The notes: a model not told the origin generated them from the letters alone. Positions 34,208 to 42,700 are shown, counted from the first letter of the stretch. The stretch is DNA of 64,000 nt from Enterocloster lavalensis (GCF_902364025.1 NZ_CABJCG010000009.1:126965-190964), one strand, 5' to 3'. Numbers and translations: made by a program.

Positions 34208-35608
34208 ATGGCAGAAAAGAAGAAAAAGGCATTTAAAATGCCGCACACATTTGTCATCATCATTTCCATCATCCTGTTTGCCACTCTGATGACCTGGATT
34301 ATCCCGGCGGGGCAGTACGCGAGAGTGGAAAACGAAGCGGGAATCAAGGTCATTGATCCCTCGCAGTTCTCATTCATCGAGCGGACGCCCGTGAATCCGC
34401 TCCTGATTCCGCTGTACATTGTAAAGGCGATCTGCAGCCGCATTTCCCTGATGCTGGTGATCCTGTTCTCAGGCGGCGCTTTTGACATGATCAGCAAGTC
34501 CGGGGCCCTTCACTCCGCGGTGGCGAGAGTGGCAAAGGTGTTCCAGAACCGTTTGTACATCTTTATCCCCATCATGACCACGATCTTTGCGCTGATCTGT
34601 ACCACCCAGGGCGTGAACCAGTTTATCGCCTTCGCTCCGGTGGTCGTGATGATCACGCTGGCCATGGGGCTGGACTCCATCACGGGCGCGGCCATTATCC
34701 TGCTGGGCGGAGCCGTTGGCTTCTCGACCGGTATGTTAAACCCCAGCACTACGGTTGTGGCTCAGGAGATCGCGGAGCTTCCAACATTCTCCGGAATCCA
34801 GTACCGGGCCGTCTGTTTTGTGGTATTCCTGATCATTACCAATATCTATCTGGTGCGTTATGCCCTGAAGATCCACAAGGACCCGAACAAAAGCCCCATG
34901 TATGAATTCGACAGCCAAAATGAACAGAAGGAGCTGGACATCGACTCTTTCGGCTCGATGAACCTGCGCAAGACGCTGATCATCCTTTCCCTGGTCGCAG
35001 CTCTGGTGGGCATGGTGATTGGCTCCGTAAAATTTGACTGGGATATGGAAGAGCTGGCGGCTACCTTCATCGGGCTGGCCGTAGTGGTGGGCTTCCTTTC
35101 CGGCGAAACCCCGTCCTCCATGTCCAAAATCTTTGTGGACGGCTGCAAGAAAATGATCACGGCGGCCCTGATTATCGGACTGGCGACCACCATCGCCAAC
35201 GTGATGTCCGCGGGCAAGATCGTGGACACCGTGGTTTACGGGTTGGCCTCCGTGCTGAGCCACACGCCCTCGTTCCTGATGGCTCCCGCCATGTACATTG
35301 CCAACACGCTGATCAACTTCGTGGTGGTGTCCGGCAGCGGACAGGCCGCGGCTGTGATGCCCATCATGATTCCGCTGTCCGACCTGTTGGGCGTGACCCG
35401 TCAGACCAGCGTGCTGGCCTTCAACTTCGGCGACGGCTTCTGTAACTACATTCTGCCCCACTCCACGGCTCTGATGGGAATTATCAGCGCGGTAAATATT
35501 CCCTATGACCGCTGGATGAAGTTCATGTGGAAATTATTCCTGATCTGGGCGCTGACTTCCTGCGTGATGATCGGAATCGCCCAGGCCATACATTTTGGAC
35601 CGATGTAA
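34208..35608 (+). CDS. YfcC-family (C4-dicarboxylate/basic amino acid-like) carrier
   Basis: 466 residues with about 12 membrane segments. It matches the YfcC/ArcD-like family in the C4-dicarboxylate anaerobic carrier group: WIIPAGQYARVENEAG near residue 30, and the Gly/Ser/Asn-rich repeats STGMLNPSTTVVAQEIA (near 175) and VSGSGQAAAVMPIMIPLSD (near 378). Substrates for this family are mostly unassigned; amino acids and peptides are common suggestions. I chose ATG 34208 with AAAGGAGG nine bases upstream. The M20 amidohydrolase gene begins 24 bp after the stop. Confidence 0.9.
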   Translation: MAEKKKKAFKMPHTFVIIISIILFATLMTWIIPAGQYARVENEAGIKVIDPSQFSFIERTPVNPLLIPLYIVKAICSRISLMLVILFSGGAFDMISKSGALHSAVARVAKVFQNRLYIFIPIMTTIFALICTTQGVNQFIAFAPVVVMITLAMGLDSITGAAIILLGGAVGFSTGMLNPSTTVVAQEIAELPTFSGIQYRAVCFVVFLIITNIYLVRYALKIHKDPNKSPMYEFDSQNEQKELDIDSFGSMNLRKTLIILSLVAALVGMVIGSVKFDWDMEELAATFIGLAVVVGFLSGETPSSMSKIFVDGCKKMITAALIIGLATTIANVMSAGKIVDTVVYGLASVLSHTPSFLMAPAMYIANTLINFVVVSGSGQAAAVMPIMIPLSDLLGVTRQTSVLAFNFGDGFCNYILPHSTALMGIISAVNIPYDRWMKFMWKLFLIWALTSCVMIGIAQAIHFGPM

Positions 35609-35632
35609 CCAGATCGATTGACGGAGGTATTC

Positions 35633-36802
35633 ATGAAAGAAGTATTATTTCAGAAAATAGAGGCACAGAAGGAAAGACTCTGGGAGATGGCCGATTTCAT
35701 CTTCGACCACCCCGAGTATGAGGGAAAAGAGTATCAGGCTGCGGACCTGTTGACCGGCTATCTGGAACAGAACGGATTCCAGGTGGAGCGCGGGATCGCC
35801 GGGTATGAGACCGCGTTCCGGGCGGTTTATGAGAATGGAACCGGCGGTCCGTCCATCGGAATTCTGTGCGAATACGACGCCTTAAAGGGTATGGGACACG
35901 CCTGCGGCCACCATATGCAGGGCCCCGCCTGCCTGGGAGCCGCTGTGGCCTTAAAGGAGCTGGCAGGGGAAACGCCCTTTAAGCTGACGGTTTACGGCAC
36001 GCCTGCAGAGGAGACTTTAGGCGCCAAGTGCGATATGGTAAAAAAAGGATGCTTCCTGGAGCTGGACGCGGCCTTTATGATGCACGGCTCCCCCACTACC
36101 TGTACGGATGTGAAGTGCCTGGCCGACCGGTCCTTTGAGGTGGTGTTCCACGGAAAGGGCGCTCACGCGGCCCTGGCTCCCGAGAAGGGGAAAAGCGCCC
36201 TGGACGGGCTGCTGATCGCCTTCAACGGCATCGAGTTTCTGCGGGAGCACGTGCCGGACGACACCCGGATGCATTACACCATGACCGAACTGCCCGGCCC
36301 GGCCAACATCGTGCCCGCCCGGGCGGTGGGAAAATTCTCCCTCCGCTCCTTCAGCCGCACCAACCTGGAGCTGGTGGTGGAGCGCTTCTACGACATCGTC
36401 AAGGGCGCTGCGCTGATCGCGGGTGTGGAGTATGAGATTCATCCCAAGAGCGATTTCTACAACAAGATTCCGGTGCTGAAGCTGAACCAGCTGCTCATGG
36501 AGAACGCAGAGCTGGCAGGCGCTCCCCGCCTGTCGCCGCCAAGAGAGCGCACCGGTTCCACGGACTTCGGCAATGTGATGTACGAGATTCCCGGCTCCTG
36601 TATCCGCGTGGCCTTCGTGCCCGAGGGCACGGCCTCCCACTCCCAGGAATTCCTGGACGCGGGCAAGAGCCAGGCGGCCAGAGACTGCGTGCTCTACGGC
36701 GCGAAATCCATCGCCGGGGCCTGCTGGGACCTGATCGGAACTCCGGGACTGATGGAGGAAGTGAAGCGGGAATTTGCGGAGAACAAGAAAAAATTCAAAT
36801 AA
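35633..36802 (+). CDS. M20-family amidohydrolase (AbgB/IAL type)
   Basis: 389 residues. Zinc-site motifs: CGHHMQG (near residue 93) and TPAEETLGAKCDM (catalytic Glu pair near 125), with the dimerisation lid about 175-290 and TDFGNV near 308. The GHACGHH-type motif is that of AbgB and IAA-amino-acid hydrolase relatives, which cleave N-acyl or aminobenzoyl amino acids. ATG 35633 follows ACGGAGG by six bases. It is coupled with the YfcC carrier, forming the third transporter/hydrolase set in this region, and ends at a strong terminator. Confidence 0.92.
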   Translation: MKEVLFQKIEAQKERLWEMADFIFDHPEYEGKEYQAADLLTGYLEQNGFQVERGIAGYETAFRAVYENGTGGPSIGILCEYDALKGMGHACGHHMQGPACLGAAVALKELAGETPFKLTVYGTPAEETLGAKCDMVKKGCFLELDAAFMMHGSPTTCTDVKCLADRSFEVVFHGKGAHAALAPEKGKSALDGLLIAFNGIEFLREHVPDDTRMHYTMTELPGPANIVPARAVGKFSLRSFSRTNLELVVERFYDIVKGAALIAGVEYEIHPKSDFYNKIPVLKLNQLLMENAELAGAPRLSPPRERTGSTDFGNVMYEIPGSCIRVAFVPEGTASHSQEFLDAGKSQAARDCVLYGAKSIAGACWDLIGTPGLMEEVKREFAENKKKFK

Positions 36803-36827
36803 CACGCGGCTGTCCGCGCGGTACGGG

Positions 36828-36862
36828 AAACCCCTGTGGAGTATGGCTCCGCAGGGGTTTTT
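36828..36862 (+). terminator. Strong terminator after the M20 amidohydrolase
   Basis: AAACCCCTGTGGAG and CTCCGCAGGGGTTT form a 14-bp stem with one mismatch, followed by TTTTT. It marks the boundary between the accessory catabolic region and the housekeeping cluster. Confidence 0.9.
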
Positions 36863-36999
36863 CGCGGGTGCGGGGTGGGATTTTTTCCAGGTCCTTCTGC
36901 CATAAGATTTCAGTATACATAAAAATCAACTTATGCTATACTAAATAGAAGATTGCCCGGATTTTCCGAAGCCGGGAAACAGCCACAAGGGGGACAGTA

Positions 37000-37989
37000 A
37001 TGCTGGAATTAAAAGAAATACTGGGCCATGAACCGATCAAGGAACATTTTTTCAACGCAGTACTAACCGGGAATATTTCCCATGCATATATACTCTCAGG
37101 CGAGACGGGGATGGGCAAGAAGTCCCTGGCGAACGCATTCGCCCTGGCCTTGCTCTGCGAGAAGGGGCAGGCGGACCCGTGCCGCCAGTGCCACGCCTGC
37201 AAGCAGGTGATGTCCGGGAACCATCCGGACCTGATCTACGTGACCCATGAGAAACCGGCCAGCATCGGCGTGGACGATGTGCGGCGGCAGATCAACGATA
37301 CCATTCAGGTGAAGCCCTACAGCAGCGCCCACAAGATCTACATTGTGGACGAGGCGGAGAAGATGACCGTGCAGGCCCAGAACGCTCTGCTTAAGACCAT
37401 CGAGGAGCCGCCCGCCTACGCGGTGATCCTGCTTCTCACCACCAACGCGGAGGCGTTTCTGCCCACGATCCTGTCCCGCTGCGTGCAGCTGAAGCTGAAG
37501 CCGCTGAAGGACGGGGAGGTTAAGGACTATCTGGTGAGCCGGATGGGCGTGGAACTGTCCCAGGCGGAGATTTACACCGCCTTTGCCCGCGGGAATCTGG
37601 GCAAGGCCATCCACCTGGCGGATTCCGAGGACTTCCGCCATCTCTACGGGGAGCTGCTGGACCTGCTTAAGAATCTGAAAAAGTCGGATATCTCGGAGCT
37701 GCTGGAGCGCATCCGGAAGATGAAGGAGGACAAGCTGGACATTCACCAGTGCCTGGACTTCATGCAGATGTGGTACCGGGACGTGCTGATGTACAAGACC
37801 ACCAAGGATATCAACCTTCTGATCTTCAAGGACGAGTTTTCCACCGTGAACGCCATGAGCACGGTCAGCGGATACGAGGGGCTGGAGCGCATACTCACCG
37901 CCATCGACAAGGCCAGAATCCGTCTGGACGCCAATGTGAACATGGAACTGGTCATGGAGCTGCTTCTGCTGACGATGAAGGAAAACTGA
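37000..37989 (+). CDS. holB: DNA polymerase III delta-prime subunit (clamp loader)
   Basis: 329 residues. A RecA-like AAA+ module carries a degenerate P-loop GETGMGKKSL (near residue 34), a zinc module CRQCHACKQV (about 60-70), the Walker B-like YIVDEAEKM (near 118) and the SRC arginine finger in TILSRCVQL (near 163). Delta-prime assembles with delta and tau/gamma to load the beta clamp. It opens the conserved order holB-ricT-trmN6-rsmI-abrB known from Bacillus. The RBS before ATG 37000 is AAGGGGG. Confidence 0.93.
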   Translation: MLELKEILGHEPIKEHFFNAVLTGNISHAYILSGETGMGKKSLANAFALALLCEKGQADPCRQCHACKQVMSGNHPDLIYVTHEKPASIGVDDVRRQINDTIQVKPYSSAHKIYIVDEAEKMTVQAQNALLKTIEEPPAYAVILLLTTNAEAFLPTILSRCVQLKLKPLKDGEVKDYLVSRMGVELSQAEIYTAFARGNLGKAIHLADSEDFRHLYGELLDLLKNLKKSDISELLERIRKMKEDKLDIHQCLDFMQMWYRDVLMYKTTKDINLLIFKDEFSTVNAMSTVSGYEGLERILTAIDKARIRLDANVNMELVMELLLLTMKEN

Positions 37990-38067
37990 CCGGGGCCGCG
38001 CCCCAGAGACGGGGCCGGGCCTGAAAGCCGGATTTACGGGAATAATAAAAGCGAGATGGATAGATGG

Positions 38068-38082
38068 GCGGGCTCTGCCCGC
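38068..38082 (+). repeat. Small hairpin in holB-ricT gap
   Basis: GCGGGC-TCT-GCCCGC just before the ricT ribosome binding site (AAAAGGAG). No T-tract, so not a terminator. It could influence ricT translation. Confidence 0.4.
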
Positions 38083-38104
38083 TGGAAAAGGAGATAAAGT
38101 CAAT

Positions 38105-39034
38105 ATGATAACTGTAATCGGAGTGCGCTTTCGCACCGCGGGCAAAATTTATTATTTCGATCCCGCCGGGCGGAAGATTAAAATAGGAGATCGCGTGATT
38201 GTTGAGACGGCCAGAGGCATCGAATACGGTTACGTGGTGTTGGGAAACCGCGAAGTGGAGGATTCCAAGGTGGTGCCGCCCTTAAAGGCGGTGATCCGCA
38301 TGGCTACGCCCGAGGACGAGGCCGTGGAGAAGCGCAACAAGGAGAAAGAGAAGGAGGCGTTCCGCATCTGCCAGGAGAAGATCAAAAAACATAACCTGGA
38401 GATGAAGCTGATCGACGCGGAATACACCTTCGACAACAATAAAGTGCTGTTTTACTTTACCGCGGACGGGAGAATCGATTTCCGCGAGCTGGTGAAGGAC
38501 CTGGCCAGCGTGTTCAAGACCCGCATCGAGCTGCGGCAGGTGGGCGTCCGGGACGAGACCAAGATCATGGGCGGCATCGGCATCTGCGGCCGGGCGCTGT
38601 GCTGCCATTCCTACCTTTCGGAGTTCATTCCGGTGTCCATCAAGATGGCCAAGGAGCAGAACCTCTCCCTGAACCCCACCAAGATTTCCGGGGTCTGCGG
38701 CCGTCTGATGTGCTGCTTAAAGAACGAGGAGGAGACCTACGAGGTTCTCAACAGCAGGCTGCCCAACCCGGGCGACTACGTGACCACAAACGACGGCTTA
38801 AAGGGCGAGGTGCAGAGCGTGAACGTGCTGCGCCAGCTGGTGAAAGTGGTTGTGACCGTGGACCGGGACGAGAAGGAGATTCGGGAGTACAAGTCGGACC
38901 AGCTGAAGTTCAAGCCCCGCAAGAAAAAAGGCAAGGGCGGCAAGGAGAAGGAGCGGGAGACGTCCGAGTCCGAGCTCAAAAAGCTGGAAGCCCTTGAAAA
39001 AAAGGAAGGAAAGTCAAAGCTGGATGACAACTGA
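38105..39034 (+). CDS. ricT: PSP1-domain protein RicT (YaaT)
   Basis: 309 residues. A PSP1 domain spans about 60-150, followed by the conserved cysteine segments GICGRALCCHSYL (near 160) and GVCGRLMCCLKNEEE (near 200), which in RicT ligate Fe-S clusters shared with RicA/RicF. In Bacillus the Ric complex stimulates RNase Y-dependent mRNA maturation and affects sporulation and competence. The C-terminus is a very basic, charged tail (about 265-309). Its TGA overlaps the trmN6 start by 11 bp. Typical length for the family. Confidence 0.93.
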   Translation: MITVIGVRFRTAGKIYYFDPAGRKIKIGDRVIVETARGIEYGYVVLGNREVEDSKVVPPLKAVIRMATPEDEAVEKRNKEKEKEAFRICQEKIKKHNLEMKLIDAEYTFDNNKVLFYFTADGRIDFRELVKDLASVFKTRIELRQVGVRDETKIMGGIGICGRALCCHSYLSEFIPVSIKMAKEQNLSLNPTKISGVCGRLMCCLKNEEETYEVLNSRLPNPGDYVTTNDGLKGEVQSVNVLRQLVKVVVTVDRDEKEIREYKSDQLKFKPRKKKGKGGKEKERETSESELKKLEALEKKEGKSKLDDN

Positions 39035-39806
39035 GAGCAGAGACAGGGAACACACCTGGACAGAGGCCGGCCCCGTGCTTCTGCGGGACGATGAGCGGAT
39101 CGACGACCTGGAGCGCAATGGCTATGGCATCATTCAGCGCAAGGGCGCGTTCTGCTTTGGTATGGACGCGGTGCTGCTGTCCGGGTTCGCGGTGGTGAAG
39201 CCGGGGGAGACAGCGCTGGACCTGGGCACCGGCACGGGGATCATCCCCATTCTGCTGGAGGCCAAGACCCCGGGCAGGCATTTTACCGGCCTGGAGATTC
39301 AGGAGGAGTCGGCGGATATGGCCCGCCGGAGCGTGGCTTACAACCGCCTGGAGGAAAAGGTGGAGATTGTGACAGGTGATATAAAGGAAGCCGGCCGGCT
39401 GTTCAAGCTGGCTTCTTTTGATGTGGTCACCAGCAACCCGCCCTACATGAACAGCGCTCACGGCCTGAAAAATCCCGGAGACGCCAAGGCCATCGCCCGC
39501 CACGAGGTACTGTGCACTCTGGAGGACGTGATCCGGGAGGGAGCGAAGGTGCTGCGGCCCATGGGCCGTTTTTACATGGTTCACAGGCCCAGGCGGCTGG
39601 TGGAGATTCTGGATACCTTCACCCGCCACGGGCTGGAGCCGAAGCGGATGAAATTCGTCCACCCCTACGCGGACCGGGAGGCCAACATGGTGCTCATCGA
39701 GGCGGTGCGCGGGGGCGGGGCCCTGATGAAGGTGGAGTCCCCGGTGGTGGTATTTGATGAGAACGGCCAGTATTCCGATGAGATTCGGACCACATACGGA
39801 TATTGA
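39024..39806 (+). CDS. trmN6: tRNA1(Val) (adenine37-N6)-methyltransferase-like (TrmN6/YabB)
   Basis: 260 residues of class I methyltransferase. SAM site LDLGTGTGIIPILL (near residue 60), the acidic strand end GLEIQEESADMA (near 85) and the catalytic NPPY motif (VVTSNPPYM near 133) identify an N6-adenine methyltransferase; FCFGMDAVLLSGFA is typical of TrmN6. It occupies the yabB slot between ricT and rsmI. I chose ATG 39024, overlapping the ricT end; a TTG ten codons upstream is possible. In Bacillus yabA precedes it; here it does not. Confidence 0.9.
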   Translation: MTTESRDREHTWTEAGPVLLRDDERIDDLERNGYGIIQRKGAFCFGMDAVLLSGFAVVKPGETALDLGTGTGIIPILLEAKTPGRHFTGLEIQEESADMARRSVAYNRLEEKVEIVTGDIKEAGRLFKLASFDVVTSNPPYMNSAHGLKNPGDAKAIARHEVLCTLEDVIREGAKVLRPMGRFYMVHRPRRLVEILDTFTRHGLEPKRMKFVHPYADREANMVLIEAVRGGGALMKVESPVVVFDENGQYSDEIRTTYGY

Positions 39807-39842
39807 GCCGTGACAGCCAAACGGCAGGAGAAGGAGAACGCG

Positions 39843-40691
39843 ATGGCAGGAACATTATATCTGTGCGCAACGCCCATCGGCAACCTGGAGGACATTACGT
39901 TCCGGGTGCTGAGGACTTTAAAGGAAGCGGATCTGATCGCGGCGGAGGACACCCGTCACAGCATCAAGCTTCTGAATCATTTTGAGATTAAAACCCCCAT
40001 GACCAGCTACCACGAGTACAATAAGGTTGAGAAAGCCGCTTACCTGGTGTCCCAGATGGCCCAGGGCCTCAATGTGGCGCTGATCACCGACGCGGGCACT
40101 CCGGGGATCTCAGACCCGGGCGAGGAATTGGTGCGCCAGTGTTACGAGGCGGGAATCGAGGTCACTTCCCTGCCCGGCCCCGCGGCCTGCATCACGGCTC
40201 TGACCATGTCCGGGCTGTCCACCCGCAGGTTCTGCTTCGAGGCATTTTTGCCGTCGGAGAAGGGCGATAAGAAGGAGCGGGCCAGGATTCTGGAGGAGCT
40301 GAAGCGGGAGACGCGGACCATCATCGTCTATGAGGCCCCCCATCATCTGGTAAAAACCCTGAAGGACCTGTACCAGGCCCTGGGAAACCGGCGCATCACC
40401 GTGTGCAGGGAGCTGACCAAAAAGCATGAGACCGCGTTTCGCACCACCTTCGAGCAGGCTCTGAGCGCTTATGAGGCAGAGGAACCCAGAGGGGAGTGCG
40501 TGATCGTGATCGAGGGCATTTCCGTGCGGGAGCTGGAGGAAGAGAAGATCCGTTCCTGGGAGGAGATGAGCCTTGAGGATCATTTGGAATATTACATGAA
40601 GGGCGGGATGGACAAGAAGGAGGCCATGAAGGCGGTCGCGAAGGACCGGGGCGTGAGCAGGAGAGAGATTTATCAGCAGACATTAAAATAA
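39843..40691 (+). CDS. rsmI: 16S rRNA C1402 2'-O-ribose methyltransferase
   Basis: 282 residues. It belongs to the tetrapyrrole methylase fold with RsmI motifs: LYLCATPIGNLEDIT (near 5), AAEDTRHSIKLLNHF (near 34), ITDAGTPGISDPGEELV (near 82) and the proline-rich PGPAACITAL (near 110). RsmI methylates the ribose of C1402 in the ribosomal P site using SAM. ATG 39843 follows GGAGAAGGAG; a GTG 11 codons upstream is less likely. A bidirectional terminator and a convergent abrB-type gene follow. Confidence 0.94.
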   Translation: MAGTLYLCATPIGNLEDITFRVLRTLKEADLIAAEDTRHSIKLLNHFEIKTPMTSYHEYNKVEKAAYLVSQMAQGLNVALITDAGTPGISDPGEELVRQCYEAGIEVTSLPGPAACITALTMSGLSTRRFCFEAFLPSEKGDKKERARILEELKRETRTIIVYEAPHHLVKTLKDLYQALGNRRITVCRELTKKHETAFRTTFEQALSAYEAEEPRGECVIVIEGISVRELEEEKIRSWEEMSLEDHLEYYMKGGMDKKEAMKAVAKDRGVSRREIYQQTLK

Positions 40692-40726
40692 GGAAATGCA
40701 CGGCGCAGGGCCGGAGATACAAAAAA

Positions 40727-40790
40727 CCTGCTGCCATTTCTTCTATAATAAAGAGACTTTATTACAGAAGAAGTAGCAGCAGGCCGTTTT
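40727..40790. terminator. Long bidirectional terminator between rsmI and abrB
   Basis: CCTGCTGC ... TTCTTCT ... TAATAAAG on the left pairs with CTTTATTA ... AGAAGAA ... GCAGCAGG on the right, with small bulges. It is flanked by AAAAAA and, after CCG, TTTT. Confidence 0.85.
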
Positions 40791-40791
40791 G

Positions 40792-41055
40792 TTATTCTGA
40801 CACGTTAAGTCCTGCCAGTTTTGCCAGTGCCAAGACAGATGACCGGGATACTTTCTTGCCCTCATAATCAATCAGGTCGTCGGTACTGCCTGTGAAAATG
40901 TCGGCGGACTCCGCTTTCTTCAAAATGATGCAATCGTCCTGCACCGTGATCTCCAAACCATCCTTAACATCCAGGTTCAGGCTCCTGCGCAGTTCAATGG
41001 GAAGCGTAATTCGGCCGAGTTCGTCCAATTTACGGACAACGCCAGTTGTTTTCAT
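40792..41055 (-). CDS. abrB: AbrB-type transition-state regulator
   Basis: 87 residues. The N-terminal swapped-hairpin AbrB DNA-binding domain reads VRKLDELGRITLPIELRR (about 6-23), nearly the textbook AbrB motif. The C-terminal half (about 50-87) would be the oligomerisation part. In Bacillus AbrB represses many post-exponential genes and is encoded next to rsmI as here. AAGGGGG precedes the ATG. Orthology to Bacillus AbrB rather than another AbrB paralogue is inferred from position. Confidence 0.88.
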   Translation of the reverse strand: MKTTGVVRKLDELGRITLPIELRRSLNLDVKDGLEITVQDDCIILKKAESADIFTGSTDDLIDYEGKKVSRSSVLALAKLAGLNVSE

Positions 41056-41095
41056 TTTTTACCCCCTTGTAAAAAATTTACTCCCTTGCAGTATT

Positions 41096-41124
41096 AAATT
41101 AGCAGATTCGCCAAAAAAAGTCAA
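41096..41124 (-). promoter_or_regulatory. Sigma-A promoter of the abrB-type gene
   Basis: On the minus strand, TTGACT (41124-41119), 17 bp, TAATTT (41101-41096), about 40 bp upstream of the start codon. Confidence 0.7.
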
Positions 41125-41201
41125 TATCCCGACCGGCCCAAAACGGTAATATATGGTAATAAAATGTAAAGTTTATAAAAAGTTCGAAAAAAATTAACAT
41201 T

Positions 41202-41215
41202 TGGAAGCGCTTACA
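41202..41215. promoter_or_regulatory. cre-like site (CcpA) upstream of the fatty-acid operon
   Basis: TGGAAGCGCTTACA fits the catabolite-response element consensus TGWAARCGYTWNCW except for its third base. It lies about 76 bp upstream of the fabH -35, between the abrB and fabH promoters. Confidence 0.45.
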
Positions 41216-41290
41216 ACAGACCTTTTTGCACAAGGGCGAATTTTGGCGATGAAAATACGGGAAGCCTTAACCAAATCCGGGAAATTTTTC

Positions 41291-41319
41291 TTGACAAATG
41301 CAGGCGTATCCTGTAGTAT
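41291..41319 (+). promoter_or_regulatory. Sigma-A promoter of the fatty-acid operon
   Basis: TTGACA (41291-41296), 17 bp, TAGTAT (41314-41319). It sits directly before a FabT-type palindrome and 73 bp upstream of fabH. Confidence 0.85.
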
Positions 41320-41338
41320 TACTTTGATGTTCAAAGTA
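41320..41338. promoter_or_regulatory. FabT-type operator over the fab operon start site
   Basis: TACTTTGATGTTCAAAGTA has 8-bp arms around a 3-nt centre and matches the published FabT box ANTTTGATTATCAAATT in its TTTGA / TCAAA core. It starts at the base after the -10, so binding would block initiation. A partly overlapping palindrome TTCAAA-GTA-TTTGAA follows. No fabT gene is in the operon itself. Confidence 0.65.
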
Positions 41339-41391
41339 TTTGAAAGTTAAACAAAAGTTGCACAGAAAACGATAAGGATTCGGATGGTAGG

Positions 41392-42357
41392 ATGATGACA
41401 ACAAGGATCGTAGGAACCGGTGCGTACGTGCCGGAACAAATCGCAACAAATGATGACCTGGCCAGGATTGTGGAGACCAATGACGAGTGGATCCGCAGCA
41501 GGACCGGTATCGGCGAGCGCAGAATCGCCACCACGGAGACCAACTCATATATGGCGGCTCAGGCGGCAAAACAGGCGCTGGACCAGGCGGGCATTGCGCC
41601 GGAGGATGTGGATTTGATCCTGTTGGCAACTTCTTCACCGGACTACTGCTTCCCCAACGGGGCCTGTGAGATACAGGAACAGATCGGGGCGGTGAACGCG
41701 GCCGGTTATGATATCAGCGCGGCCTGCACGGGATTTGTGTTCGCCCTGAACACGGCTCACGCGTTTATCCAGGCGGGCATTTACCGGACGGCTCTGGTGG
41801 TGGGGGCCGACGTGCTCAGCAAGCTTTTGGACTGGACGGACCGGGGAACCTGCGTATTGTTCGGCGACGGAGCCGGAGCGGTGGTTGTCCAGGCGGCGGA
41901 CCGGGGCGTGATCGGCGTGAAAATGCATTCGGACGGGACCAAGGGCGGCGTGCTCACCTGTGGGTCCAGGACCAACGGCAATTTCCTGCTGGGGAAAAAG
42001 CCGGAGCTGGGTTATATGACCATGGACGGCCAGGAAGTGTTTAAATTTGCGGTGAAAAAAGTTCCCGAGATCATAAAGGAGCTGTTGGAGGAGAATCGCA
42101 CCTCCCTGGAGGAGATCCGCTACTTCGTGCTCCATCAGGCCAATTACCGGATCATCGAGTCCGTAGCCAAGCGTTTAAAGGCGGATATCAGCAAGTTCCC
42201 GGCCAACATGGAGCGCTACGGAAATACCTCCGGCGGATCCATTCCCCTGCTGCTTGACGAGATGAACCGGAAGGGAATGTTGGCGCCCGGAGATAAAATT
42301 GTGTTGTCCGGGTTCGGTGCGGGGTTGACATGGGGCGCAACTCTGGTAGAATGGTAA
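41392..42357 (+). CDS. fabH: 3-oxoacyl-ACP synthase III
   Basis: 321 residues. It condenses acetyl-CoA with malonyl-ACP to start fatty-acid chains. Catalytic residues: Cys in SAACTGFVFAL (near 110), His in LHQANYRII (near 245) and Asn in ERYGNTSGGSIPLLL (near 275). The length is typical. Two consecutive ATG codons (41392 and 41395) are possible starts; the upstream AAGGA/GGTAGG is weak. First gene of the operon that runs to 52482. Confidence 0.95.
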   Translation: MMTTRIVGTGAYVPEQIATNDDLARIVETNDEWIRSRTGIGERRIATTETNSYMAAQAAKQALDQAGIAPEDVDLILLATSSPDYCFPNGACEIQEQIGAVNAAGYDISAACTGFVFALNTAHAFIQAGIYRTALVVGADVLSKLLDWTDRGTCVLFGDGAGAVVVQAADRGVIGVKMHSDGTKGGVLTCGSRTNGNFLLGKKPELGYMTMDGQEVFKFAVKKVPEIIKELLEENRTSLEEIRYFVLHQANYRIIESVAKRLKADISKFPANMERYGNTSGGSIPLLLDEMNRKGMLAPGDKIVLSGFGAGLTWGATLVEW

Positions 42358-42411
42358 GGCATAAAAAAATATCTCATTATAAAATCAAAACGTAAAAAGG
42401 AGAAAAACAAC

Positions 42412-42645
42412 ATGTTGGAGAAAATGAAAGAGATTATTGCGGAGCAGTTAAGTGTGGACGCGGAGACCGTTACCGAGGCTTCTTCCTTCAAGGAGGACTT
42501 AGGCGCGGATTCCCTGGACCTGTTTGAGCTGGTGATGGCTCTGGAGGATGAGTATTCCGTAGAGATCCCGGCCGAGGATCTGGAGCAGCTGACCACCGTG
42601 GGACAGGTTATGGATTACTTAAAGGCAAAGGGCGTAGAGGCGTAA
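42412..42645 (+). CDS. acpP: Acyl carrier protein
   Basis: 77 residues, acidic four-helix ACP. The phosphopantetheine attachment serine is in GADSLDLFELV (Ser about residue 37). It carries growing acyl chains between the Fab enzymes. AAAAGGAG precedes the ATG. It is followed by a 375-bp gap with a hairpin and a tandem repeat, the largest gap in the operon. Confidence 0.96.
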   Translation: MLEKMKEIIAEQLSVDAETVTEASSFKEDLGADSLDLFELVMALEDEYSVEIPAEDLEQLTTVGQVMDYLKAKGVEA

Positions 42646-42665
42646 GTCGAATAAGAGGACCAAAG

Positions 42666-42698
42666 ATGAAACGGCGTGCAGAATACACGCTGTTTCAT
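42666..42698 (+). repeat. 13-bp hairpin after acpP
   Basis: ATGAAACGGCGTG and CACGCTGTTTCAT pair with one G-T and a 7-nt loop. There is no T-tract, so it may stabilise the acpP mRNA 3' end or act as a processing site rather than a terminator. Confidence 0.65.
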
Positions 42699-42700
42699 TG

